A stretch of DNA of 64,000 nucleotides, from NCBI GenBank assembly GCA_035602605.1, contig DATNLZ010000008.1, forward strand, positions 62,001-126,000. The letters run 5' to 3'. Source of the stretch: DASQHY01 sp035602605. GTDB taxonomy: Bacteria > Acidobacteriota > Terriglobia > Acidiferrales > UBA7541. Below, piece after piece: positions 17,885 to 26,712 of the stretch. The notes under the pieces were generated by a model that was given only the letters and a program-made list of their open reading frames with translations, searched no databases and had not been told where the DNA came from. Position 1 is the first letter of the stretch; every line of letters begins with the position of its first letter. The position numbers and the translations under genes were made by a program.

Positions 17885-19681
17885 TTATTTCCGGTTAGTT
17901 TTGGCCCCGACCGGTTCGTCGATTTGCACGATTTGGTCGCCGCGCACATTCTTCAGCGTTTGTCGTATTCCGCTCGGCCAGCGGATTTCGATGCTCGCGG
18001 CGGTTGTTTCCGCCGCTAGACCGAAATGCACGCGTTTGTCGCTCGCGGATAGATAGCTGCCAGCGGTCGTGACGGTTGCCAGTTGTGAGCCTTTCCCAGT
18101 CACTAGTTTGACTTCTGTGCCGATGGCGTCTCTGTTGCTCATGTGCCCGATGAGTTTTAGCAGTATCCAGTGATTCTGGTTTGCGCTTTCGTTGTGTAGA
18201 AGATAAGCGGGACCGTCGTTGGTCGTGACCACGGCGTCTACCCTGCCATCATTGTCGATGTCTCCGATGGCCATTCCGCGTGCCGCCCACGGTTGGCGAA
18301 AAAGATTTCCAGCAACCGCAGATACATCCACGAACCCTTTTCCGGTGTTTCTTGCGAGCAGCATCGGCTCGCGATATCGCAACTGGGGAAAATTCATTTC
18401 CACGGTGTCCAGGACATGTCCCTGCGCGATCAACAAATCCTTCCATCCGTCATTGTCGTAGTCTACAAACCGTATTCCCCAGCCTGAATGCAGCAGGGTC
18501 ATGGCGCCAAGCCCGGAACTCTGGCTGGCATAGGTAAAACTGCCATCTCCATTGTTTCGAAAAAGGGCATACGTTTGGTACGCGAGAGCGGTTACGACCA
18601 GGTCTGGCAAGCCATCATTGTTGTAATCGGCAAAATCCACGCCCATGCCTGCGAAACTGCGGCCGTCGGCATCGACTGCCACTTCGGCCATAAGTCCTAG
18701 CTCTTCAAATGTTCCATCGCCCTTATTTTGGTACAAAGCTTCGGGCACCGAGTCGTTGGCTATGAAAACGTCAATGCGCCCATCGCGGTTGTAGTCTGCT
18801 ACCGCTACGCCCAGCCCTTTCCCGGCCTTGGACAGACCGATTTTGCGAGACATCTCAGTGAATTGTCCGTTCCCATCATTGTGAAAAACCAGCGGGGCAA
18901 TTGCTTGAAATTGATCTGGATGGCAATAGGCGCGATAACCTGGCTTGCGCTGGCCGCACCAGATGTCGGAAAAATCCCACTGCAGGTACCGCGCAACGAC
19001 CAGGTCGAGAAGGCCGTCGCTATCCAGGTCTACCCACGCGGCACTGGTTGACCACCCGCTGCCAGCGACCCGGGCCTTCTCGGTTACATCCGAGAACGTC
19101 CCGTCACCATTGTTGTGATAAAGTTTGTTGCCACCATAGGCGGTCACATACAGATCTTCGAAGCCATCGTTGTCGTAGTCGCCTACCGCAACACCCATGC
19201 CGTAGCCCGCGCCTTGCAATCCTGATGTTTCGGTTACATCTTCGAAGGTGCCGTTTTGCTTTTGGTGATACAGACGATTCGAGTGTGCCGAACTTGTTTT
19301 TTGCGGAGTGAACCCCTTCGGAGTGGGATCGCCGAGCGGCGCACCATTGACCAGAAACAAATCCAATCGTCCGTCGTTGTCATAATCGAAAAGCGCGACG
19401 CCCGATCCCATGGTCTCGATAAGGTACTTCTTGGAGGTGTGGGAAGCGAAGTGCTTGAAATGCACGCCGAGTGCCGAGGTAACATCCGCAAATTTTGCCG
19501 CGGTCGGGGTTGGCTCGGCCCCCCTGTTACTCTGACTTGAATAGCCCTTTGGATTGCTTAGCGTCCATAGGAGAATGACCGTCACTAAAAGCCATAGCAC
19601 CTTGATGGAACTTCGTACCCGTGATGTCAACCAGTGAAAGCTGCCAGCAATTCGGCCGTTGTATTTCCGAGCGCTGAACAC
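17885..19681 (-). CDS. CRTAC1-family membrane-anchored or secreted protein (paralogue)
   Basis: The 598-residue product starts at GTG (19681) and has an N-terminal hydrophobic segment (VLWLLVTVILLWTLS) followed by FG-GAP blades carrying DYDNDGRLDL, DYDNDGFEDL, DLDSDGLLDL and similar acidic loops, and a C-terminal ASPIC/UnbV domain (GSYLSASDKRVHFGLA, IEIRWPSG). It is clearly paralogous to the convergent gene at 15965 but too diverged to be a recent duplicate. Calcium binding by the loops is expected from the family; the molecular role is unknown. The GTG start could be replaced by a later codon without losing the membrane segment. Confidence 0.86.
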   Translation of the reverse strand: MFSARKYNGRIAGSFHWLTSRVRSSIKVLWLLVTVILLWTLSNPKGYSSQSNRGAEPTPTAAKFADVTSALGVHFKHFASHTSKKYLIETMGSGVALFDYDNDGRLDLFLVNGAPLGDPTPKGFTPQKTSSAHSNRLYHQKQNGTFEDVTETSGLQGAGYGMGVAVGDYDNDGFEDLYVTAYGGNKLYHNNGDGTFSDVTEKARVAGSGWSTSAAWVDLDSDGLLDLVVARYLQWDFSDIWCGQRKPGYRAYCHPDQFQAIAPLVFHNDGNGQFTEMSRKIGLSKAGKGLGVAVADYNRDGRIDVFIANDSVPEALYQNKGDGTFEELGLMAEVAVDADGRSFAGMGVDFADYNNDGLPDLVVTALAYQTYALFRNNGDGSFTYASQSSGLGAMTLLHSGWGIRFVDYDNDGWKDLLIAQGHVLDTVEMNFPQLRYREPMLLARNTGKGFVDVSAVAGNLFRQPWAARGMAIGDIDNDGRVDAVVTTNDGPAYLLHNESANQNHWILLKLIGHMSNRDAIGTEVKLVTGKGSQLATVTTAGSYLSASDKRVHFGLAAETTAASIEIRWPSGIRQTLKNVRGDQIVQIDEPVGAKTNRK

Positions 19682-19939
19682 GTTCTACAAATTCCTCGTC
19701 CTACGAGTACTCGAAACTGTGCGGCGCAACACCATGGGCACAAAATCTGCTTAGGGCACTGCCTACAGTAGCACGGCTTTCCGGCCGGAGTTTTGAGCCC
19801 AGCAGCAACCTAAACCTTGACGGGATACGTTTGCAGGAGGAACAGCTGCGGCGCGCGAAACTTGGGCTGGCTTGTCGTCGCATTCAACTTCGGTAGGTTC
19901 GGCCACTATGAGAAGACGACGCTCTGCTGAAAATAAGCT

Positions 19940-20461
19940 TTAGCGAAAGAGGCGCTCAATAGTTCCCATAGGGAGAAAAAGTCGTCGCTCCACCTTCGGA
20001 AGGTCAAGAAAGCCATATTTCCTGTAGAACGAAACTGCCGAATCGTCCTTGGCGTCCACGATAACACCGGTGGACGTCGCTTGTTTACTCAAGTCAAGGC
20101 TGCGGCGAAGAGCGTCCATCAGTAGTGTTTCCCCGATCCGCTGCCCGCGAAATTCGGTGCTCACGGCGAGCCGACCGAGAAGGGTTGCCGAAACCATAGG
20201 ATATTTGGGTAGCTTCTTGGCAATTGCGTCGGGTACGGCATCGAGCTGTATGGCGTAGTGCGAGAGCGTGTAATAGCCCGCGATGGTCTTTCCGTCTGCC
20301 GTTGCAACAAATGGAACTGCCGCACGTTTCCTAGCGTCCTGCCCCGCTTGTTTGTGCAGGTATGAGTCGAGCGCTTCAACACCAGACGAAAAAGCCGCTC
20401 GGTCGTGGTCATCGCCGAGCGGCTCGATTGCGAATCTGGGTTGTTCTTGTTTTGGAGCCAA
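19940..20461 (-). CDS. tacT: GNAT acetyltransferase toxin of the TacT type
   Basis: This 173-residue GNAT protein carries the acetyl-CoA loop RGQRIGETLL (about 105-114), the strand GRLAVS before it, and Tyr146 in SFYRKYGF, the position of the catalytic Tyr in TacT/AtaT-like toxins. Those toxins acetylate the amino group of charged tRNAs and stop translation. It starts with TTG immediately after the antitoxin stop codon, with no intergenic base, so synthesis is probably coupled to and kept below that of the antitoxin. Identification as a toxin rests on the DUF1778 partner; a stand-alone GNAT role is unlikely given this arrangement. Confidence 0.87.
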   Translation of the reverse strand: MAPKQEQPRFAIEPLGDDHDRAAFSSGVEALDSYLHKQAGQDARKRAAVPFVATADGKTIAGYYTLSHYAIQLDAVPDAIAKKLPKYPMVSATLLGRLAVSTEFRGQRIGETLLMDALRRSLDLSKQATSTGVIVDAKDDSAVSFYRKYGFLDLPKVERRLFLPMGTIERLFR

Positions 20462-20761
20462 CTACAGTCCCATGTGCCTTCTATATCGCGCTGCGGCAGC
20501 ACGAGCTGCATCGTTAGGAGCAGGCGGGTTCAAAACAGCATTTAGAAAAACTTCGCGGTCCTGGTCTCGAAGATGCAAGACATCGAAGTCCTTGATTGTG
20601 GTAGTGGCGGCTTCCTGTGCACTGGCGACAACGAATTCCGTGACGGATGTTCCACGCAGTGCAGCCGCACGCTCAATAAGACGCTTTTGGGCCGGAGTAA
20701 CCCTGGCCTCCAAGCGCTCCTCTTTTCGAGCGCGTCGCTCCTTATGTTGGACTTGTGGCAT
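20462..20761 (-). CDS. tacA: DUF1778 ribbon-helix-helix antitoxin of the TacA type
   Basis: A 99-residue protein whose first half (KEERLEARVTPAQKRLIERA) is the DUF1778 ribbon-helix-helix DNA-binding domain and whose C-terminal half is the toxin-wrapping tail, including VFLNAVLNPPAPNDAAR, the conserved block that contacts the GNAT toxin. It precedes tacT in a two-gene operon. A strong ribosome-binding site (AGGGAGG) lies five bases before the ATG, against a TTG start for the toxin, which fits antitoxin excess. Autorepression through the palindrome in the promoter is expected from the family. Confidence 0.88.
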   Translation of the reverse strand: MPQVQHKERRARKEERLEARVTPAQKRLIERAAALRGTSVTEFVVASAQEAATTTIKDFDVLHLRDQDREVFLNAVLNPPAPNDAARAAAARYRRHMGL

Positions 20762-20785
20762 AACGGCCTCCCTAAATCTTTTGCA

Positions 20786-20814
20786 AATGTACGGCTAATA
20801 GGCGTACAAGTCAA
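20786..20814 (-). promoter_or_regulatory. tacAT promoter with embedded operator palindrome
   Basis: On the minus strand TTGACT (20809-20814) and TACATT (20786-20791) are separated by exactly 17 bases, a good sigma70 promoter about 25 bases before the antitoxin ATG. The spacer holds a perfect inverted repeat, TGTACG (20788-20793) and CGTACA (20803-20808), 9 bases apart, with one arm overlapping the -10 box. A ribbon-helix-helix antitoxin bound here would shut off its own operon. Confidence 0.65.
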
Positions 20815-21007
20815 GAGGAATACGGCGATTTGCGGATAGGCTAAAGTACTTTTGATCAGTAAGTTAAAACGGATGTGCAGCCTATACTTGCCTATCTCTG
20901 AGTTCAGAACAGGCTCCGAGCTAAGTCTAGCCACTCCAGTCGACTGGGCCTATACCTAGCAAAGCCGCTGTGCAAAACCGGCTATCAGGGGTTGAAGACT
21001 GAAGGCA

Positions 21008-22132
21008 TTAGGAAGTTTTTCGCAAAAGGGAGTCTTCAGGGGTGGCTTCCGGAAAATAAAGATAGAACGTCGTCCCTTCACCGATCTTGCTGGACACCCG
21101 AATATGGGCGTGGCATTGGTCGACAACTCGCTTTACGATGTATAGTCCTAGGCCAGTTCCGGCATCGGGATTCTTCGTTGTGTAGTAGGGCTCAAAAATA
21201 TGGGCTTGCTTGCCGAATTCGATTCCACATCCATTATCGGTAATCTTCATCATGGTATATCTGCTGGGTGAATGGACTCGTAGTCTCTTAGGATTTACCC
21301 ATTCATCCGTTTCGGCATGATGCGTGGCGATGGTCACCTGCCCCCCCAGAGGCATAGCGTCGCGAGCATTGGTAACCAGATTCATCACCACGCGTGTCAA
21401 TGGACCTTGGTTCGCTCTTATTTGCGGGACACTTTTGCTTAATTCGGTAGTTATTTCGATCTTCGGACCCGCGATTTGTCGCAACGTTCCGATAATATTG
21501 GAAATCAATAAGTTAAGATCGAGGGCGTCTAGCTCCAGCGGGGAACTGATGTCAATGAGCTCGTTAGCCAGAGTTTTGCCAACGATTGCGGCTTGCACCA
21601 CACGGCGGGCCCGCTGCCGAGAATCGCTCGACAAGCCCTGATCTCTCAACAAAAATTCTCCATTACCCATTACATCGGTCAAAACACTATTGAAGTCGTG
21701 CGCTACCCCCTTGGCCAACTGCTCAACCGATGACCGCTGATGTAGTTTCCGTTCTCTTTGATACGATTCGGTAATATCGTCCGCTATTCCAGCAATGTAA
21801 ACGACCCCTTCAGCCTCAAGCTTGATCGGGTGGCCTTGATAGTGAATCCAGCGCACCGTACCGTCCTGCTGTACAACGCGGAATTCTTCAACGCTCGGCT
21901 GGCACTGCCACTGCTTATCAAACATCTTCCACGCTCTACGTTTGTCTTGCGAATGTATGGCCTCCATAAAGGAAAGCGGCCGTCGATAAAGACTCGTGCG
22001 TGTGCGCCCCCAAACTGTTTCATAAGCGGCATTGACGTAGACGATCTCTATCCTCTCGGGATCAAATACCCAAAATACTTGAGGAATGTTTTCTATGATG
22101 GCAAGGAGCGTTCGGTTTTGAATGTCAGCCAT
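21008..22132 (-). CDS. Soluble PAS sensor histidine kinase
   Basis: The 374-residue protein has a PAS/PAC domain (about 5-125, ending GIADDITE), a dimerisation region with phosphoacceptor His145 in AKGVAHDFNSVL, and an HATPase_c domain showing all boxes: N (NLVTNARDAM), G1 (DNGCGI), F (PYYTTK) and G2 (GTGLGLYI). The HDFNN-like H-box is that of the NtrB/hybrid-kinase group. It lacks membrane segments, so it senses a cytoplasmic signal. No response regulator is adjacent; the NtrC-type regulator at 30854 is a possible but unproven partner. Confidence 0.9.
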   Translation of the reverse strand: MADIQNRTLLAIIENIPQVFWVFDPERIEIVYVNAAYETVWGRTRTSLYRRPLSFMEAIHSQDKRRAWKMFDKQWQCQPSVEEFRVVQQDGTVRWIHYQGHPIKLEAEGVVYIAGIADDITESYQRERKLHQRSSVEQLAKGVAHDFNSVLTDVMGNGEFLLRDQGLSSDSRQRARRVVQAAIVGKTLANELIDISSPLELDALDLNLLISNIIGTLRQIAGPKIEITTELSKSVPQIRANQGPLTRVVMNLVTNARDAMPLGGQVTIATHHAETDEWVNPKRLRVHSPSRYTMMKITDNGCGIEFGKQAHIFEPYYTTKNPDAGTGLGLYIVKRVVDQCHAHIRVSSKIGEGTTFYLYFPEATPEDSLLRKTS

Positions 22133-22500
22133 TGCGAGTCCCCTTAGTTAAAGGCCGCGGACACCCAGAAGAGCAGAACGAAACCTTAAAACCCAAAAAC
22201 AGCTCTTGGAGTATATATCCAGTCCCGTCTCGCGTGTATTATATTTAAATATGTATGGTAAAGGTAATGGGCCAATGCTGGGATCGCTACGTAAGCCTGT
22301 CGCTCAACGCCACAAGCGGGAACTGGCTGTAAGGTCGTGCTTGGTTCGAGTGATTGCTAGCGTTAATAGCTTTGAATTCTACGATAGGCCCCTGTTTTTT
22401 CGCAGAGTACCGATGGAAAGTCTTTTTCCACAGCCACCCGTTCAGTCGCTTCCTTAATTCCTGCTATCTTGGCGATTCACTACCTTCTCGAGGAGCCCAC
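22133..22500. other. Intergenic region between histidine kinase and helicase genes
   Basis: The 368 bases hold an AT-rich patch with a perfect 12-base palindrome, ATATTTAAATAT (22241-22252), and on the minus strand a consensus -10 box TATAAT (22238-22243) that could serve the histidine kinase about 100 bases downstream; no good -35 box goes with it. A GAGGAG site at the right end serves the helicase start at 22501. No gene is supported. Confidence 0.4.
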
Positions 22501-24950
22501 ATGATTGTCGAGGAACAAATCTCCGCCCGGCAACAGCGCGCCCGGAAAGCGATTCAAACCATTCTTACGGAGCCGGCCGGAGAGGCTTATGGCGACTACC
22601 TGGTGCAGTCGGCAAGCGGCAGGAAGTATCGGGTGGCCATGCGCGGTCCGAGCCTGTTTGAAAACTTCTGCTCGTGCGCCGATTTTGCAGTGAACACCCT
22701 CGGCACTTGCAAACACATCGAAGCCCTGCTGCTTCATCTCCATGGCCGCTTTGGTCGATCCTTTGATCGCCAGCGGTATCAACGAACACGAGCCTCGCTT
22801 TCTCTCCATTATGGAAACACCCTAAACGTGCGTCTCCGACTTCCGTCTGAGCCATCAGCGGATCTCCGAAAGATTGTCTCCGAGTACTTCGACTCCGATG
22901 GGTTTCTACGAAAGGACAATCTTCGACGATTCGAGCAAGTCCTCGAGAAGCTGCGGACCGTGGACGAGACCGCCGTTGTTTACAGCGATGTGTTGGACTT
23001 CATTGACCACGAAAACGAACTCACCGCGGGTCTTGAAGACGAGCGCCGCTACCTTGCGCAGCTGAAGAAAGGCAAACGCCCGCTCGGAGGACTCTTGAAA
23101 GTGCCGCTTTTTCCCTACCAAATTCGCGGAGCGCTCTTCGCCGCCTGTCGCGGGCGGGTGGTCCTCGCCGACGATATGGGTCTTGGCAAGACAATCCAGG
23201 CCATCGCTGGCGCTGAACTGCTGCGGCGCCGTCGAGGCATTGAGCGGGTTCTGGTGGTTGCTCCTGCTTCGGTCAAGTACCAATGGAAGACGGAGATCGA
23301 GAAGTTCTGTAATCTTCCCGCGCAAGTCATCGACGGGCTGATACCGCATCGCAAGAAGCTCTACGCCAACCCGACCTTCTTCAATCTCACAAGTTACGAG
23401 CTGGTTCTGAAGGACATCGAAGACATGCACAACCTGCGTCCGGACTTGATTATCCTCGATGAAGCCCAGCGCATTCGCAATTGGGCGACAGCCACTGCCC
23501 GCATCATCAAACAATTGAAGAGTCGTTATGCCTTCGTATTGACGGGTACGCCTCTCGAAAACAAGCTCGAAGAGCTCTTTTCGGTGGTCGAGTTCGTGGA
23601 CGCCGTTTGGGGCCGGCCTTCCGTTTTCTCAAGGAACACCGCATGGAGAACGAAGAAGGGAAATTACTCGGTTATCGCGGCCTGGACCAAATTCACAAAC
23701 AACTCGAGCCGATCCTGCTGCGCAGGACTCGGAAAGAGGTGCTTCCCGACCTGCCCAAGCGGACCGATCAAATCTTCCGCGTCCGGATGACGCCCGAGCA
23801 GGCAGGTCCCTATTGGGAACAGAGTGACATTCTCGCGAGGCTGATGCACAAATGGCAGCGACAGGGTTGGCTCTCCGAGATCGACCTGCATCGCATCACT
23901 TGCTGTATCCAGAACATGCGCATGCTTTGCAACTCTACCTTCTTGTTTGACAAGGAGACCAATTTCTCGCCCAAGCTTGAGGAGTTCCGCGAGATTATTC
24001 ACGAGCTGGCGGTGGAAGAAAAGCGCAAGGTGGTCGTTTTCAGCGAGTACGAGCGAATGACCCACCTGGCCAGTCAGGAACTGACGAAACTGAAAATTGG
24101 CTGGGTGTCCTTGCACGGCAACGTGCCTGCGCGGAAACGCGGCGAGCTGATTGCCCGGTTCGCAAAGGATCCCGACTGCAAGGTATTTCTTTCGACCGAT
24201 GCGGGCGGAGTGGGATTGAACTTGCAGGTGGCCTCGGCAGTCGTAAACTTCGAGCCGCCCTGGAACCCCGCCCGGTTGGAGCAGCGTATCGGGCGTGTTC
24301 ATCGCTTCGGCCAGACGCGGTCGGTGCAAGTGATTCATCTGCTGACTGAGAAGAGTATCGAGGAACGCGTTTGGGAGACTCTCAGACTCAAGAAAGCGCT
24401 GTTCTCCGGACTATTCGATGAGACAAAGGATGAAATCAGCTTTGAAAAGCTCGGCCGCAAGAGCATGATGCAGGTGATCAAAGACGTCTTCAGCGACCAG
24501 CCTGGTAGGCCGAAGCCTGTACTCACTCCGGAAGCGCCCCAACCCGTGACCATAATGGAAGCGAAGCGGAATGGAAAAACCGCGGCGAAAAACGGCCACG
24601 CTCGTGGAGGTCCGACAGGGACAAGGCCTCAGCCTCCTGTGGATGGGACGATGCTCGTTGCGCAGAGTGCAACCCAAGATGTCGATGTACAGTCCGGCTT
24701 GCTGGTGCCGGACGCCAGAGAGGCTGTTGCTAAGTTTCTGGAAGCGGGTCTGAGCCTTTTGGAGTCGCTCTCCTCTCCAGGTAAAGCAGATGGTTTTGGA
24801 ACGATCGAACGTGGCCTTTCCACGTTACTGCGGACCGATGCGCAAACCCAACGTCCGACTCTCGAAATCCCCCTACCCGCGTCCATTACTGCCGAACGAC
24901 TCGCGAGGGTGATTAGCGGCTTTCTCGGCAATTTGGCCAGACCGCAGTAA
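22501..24950 (+). pseudogene. SWIM-SNF2 helicase gene broken by a one-base frameshift
   Basis: The reading frame opens at ATG 22501 (GAGGAG site) and codes for a SWIM zinc finger (C57-x-C59 and C70-x-H72), then an SNF2 ATPase: Walker A in DDMGLGKT, motif II DEAQ, and TGTPLENKLEELFSVVEFVD. At about 23600 the frame becomes nonsense, while a second frame, open to 24950, resumes with RRLGPAFRFLKEH and carries the helicase C domain (LHGNVPARKRGELIARF, GGVGLNLQ, QRIGRVHRFGQ). Losing one base near GTGGACGCC explains it exactly: adding a base gives an uninterrupted protein of about 816 residues. No slippery heptamer is present, so programmed shifting is unlikely. It is either a recent inactivation or a sequencing error. 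Confidence 0.85.
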
Positions 24951-25323
24951 TCAGGGAGTTCGCCGGCATGGCGTCATGCTCTGGCCGCCAGTTGCACATG
25001 GATTCTAACGTCGACGCAGCCGCTGCTGATTTTTTTCCTTCACGTTCGCCGGCTACCGGCTTGAGCGCGCCATGAACTCTTCAGGTCCTACAACCTCTGG
25101 TATCGACTCGGTTGCCTGGGAAAGTCTTTTGTGCAATCCCGTATGGAGTGATCTACAACGCGAAAAAAATGACGGTGACCCTGTACCTTTTTAGGAACAC
25201 ATGTTCTCGGAGCAGCAGCAAAAGTTCCCTAAATACTTCTGGCTCGTGGCTCAACCCATGTAACTTGACTGTAGCCACGAGCCTCCCAGACAGGCGGTCG
25301 AGTAGGGAAAGGCGGGTGTTTTC
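24951..25323. other. Gene-free stretch between convergent genes
   Basis: About 370 bases separate the helicase stop from the ATPase stop. A 60-70-residue open frame on the plus strand has no protein-like features. The only notable structure is the long hairpin at 25241-25283, annotated separately. Confidence 0.5.
25241..25283. repeat. Perfect 11-base inverted repeat (possible terminator stem)
   Basis: GGCTCGTGGCT (25241-25251) is exactly complementary to AGCCACGAGCC (25273-25283) across a 21-base loop. It lies about 40 bases past the ATPase stop codon at 25324. Neither flank has a T-run, so intrinsic termination is doubtful; a factor-dependent or mRNA-stabilising hairpin is possible. Confidence 0.4.
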
Positions 25324-26556
25324 TCAGGGTTGAGGTGGACCGTAGACCAAGAATTGCTTCCAACTGATGGCCAGCAGGCCGCGACGGCGGGCGATGGACT
25401 CGTCGCCCGGCGCGGTGATGACAAGGGGGCGGAACTTCGTATTCCGCCTGCAGAACTCCAGAAGTCCTTTGAGATCGTACGGATCAAAGCCGCCTGTCTT
25501 TATTTCGATGGCCCAGGCACCCCAACTCCCCTCGAACACTGCGTCGATTTCCAGCGGCTCTTCGCGCCAGTACGTTACCCGCTGCCCTTGGTTAATAGCG
25601 AACGCAAGGCATGCATTCTCCATCCACAAACCGAACCGTGCAGGCTCGCGTTGTGGATCCGGAGGTCCGTCGGGATGCATTGAGGATAAGAGCGCATTGT
25701 TCAGCGATACAAGTTTAGGTGGGGCAGCCCGGCGACGGTGTGTTAGCTGCGAAAATCTTTCCAGAGGCGCTACCAGATAGGCGTCTTGAAGCAGCGCCAG
25801 ATAGTGGGCCACTGTTTCAAGGGCACCCTTGTCGCGAAGCTGTCCCTGTAGTTTTTGCAGTGAAACAATCTGCGCGGGGCATCCGGTTGCGGCCGCAAAC
25901 ACCTGTCTCAGCAGCCCGGGCCGTCGAACTGTACCTAATGCCAGCACATCGCGGCCGATAGCAGGCTCTATGATGGCGTCTTTAACATAGGCAGCCCACC
26001 GACCAAGATCGTTCCGCAGCGCCATCGCACCAGGATAGGATCCGAACTGGACGATGAGTGAAGCCGCCTCATCCGCGGGAATCTGAAAAACGTTTGCAAG
26101 CGAAGAAGCTGACCAGTGGCTGAGGGTTAACCGCTCGAAGCGCCCAGCCAGACTCTCGCGCGAACCTGTCGTTACCCGCAGTGCGGAGGAGCCCGTTGCA
26201 ACGATGTGGACGGGAATAGTCTGTCGACGCAGGTGGTCCCAATGCCCTTTCAGTTGCTTTGCCCAATCATCCAGATAATGAATCTCATCTAGCAGGAGAA
26301 CCGCTGTTCCGCGGTGAGCGCGCGCTTCGGCGTCGGCCCAATGACGCTCCCAAAATCCGGGAAGTGCCGCGTCTGGTTCATCTCCCGCAGCGTAGATTGC
26401 GGCATCGCCAAACTGGGCGGCGATTTCAAGGAGCAGCGTGGTCTTGCCAACCTGCCGAGGCCCTGTGAGAAGCTGGATCCGGCTCGGTGCCGGCTCTCGG
26501 AGCCGTTTCAGGATGAGGTCGCGACACGGTGCGTAGTCACTTGTGAATTCAGTCAT
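25324..26556 (-). CDS. AAA_14/DUF4143 family ATPase
   Basis: A 410-residue protein with an N-terminal P-loop ATPase (Walker A TGPRQVGKTT at 31-40; Walker B AVLLLDEIHYLDD near 95; sensor-like IVATGSSALR) and a C-terminal DUF4143 region. The tail EIDAVFEG...WAIEIKTG has the D...ExK spacing of PD-(D/E)XK folds, though activity is not established for the family. Such proteins are widespread, often in variable regions, and their function is unknown. The ATG at 26556 is preceded by an AT-rich region. It is a single gene with no partner. Confidence 0.85.
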   Translation of the reverse strand: MTEFTSDYAPCRDLILKRLREPAPSRIQLLTGPRQVGKTTLLLEIAAQFGDAAIYAAGDEPDAALPGFWERHWADAEARAHRGTAVLLLDEIHYLDDWAKQLKGHWDHLRRQTIPVHIVATGSSALRVTTGSRESLAGRFERLTLSHWSASSLANVFQIPADEAASLIVQFGSYPGAMALRNDLGRWAAYVKDAIIEPAIGRDVLALGTVRRPGLLRQVFAAATGCPAQIVSLQKLQGQLRDKGALETVAHYLALLQDAYLVAPLERFSQLTHRRRAAPPKLVSLNNALLSSMHPDGPPDPQREPARFGLWMENACLAFAINQGQRVTYWREEPLEIDAVFEGSWGAWAIEIKTGGFDPYDLKGLLEFCRRNTKFRPLVITAPGDESIARRRGLLAISWKQFLVYGPPQP

Positions 26557-26712
26557 AGTCGAATAATTATTCGTCTATGCCTGATAAATGTCAAGAAGTG
26601 TCGCCAACACACTGCTGCGGATGACTGATAGGAAAACGTTGTTCTCGGTACATGGGGATGTAGTCGTAGCCCGCTGCGAAGGTTTTATGAAGACTCGGAA
26701 GCGGGAAGAAAT

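Noticed and set aside
23590..23615. Programmed -1 frameshifting in the SNF2 gene
   Set aside because: No X-XXY-YYZ heptamer in the correct frame and no evident downstream pseudoknot; a one-base loss is simpler.
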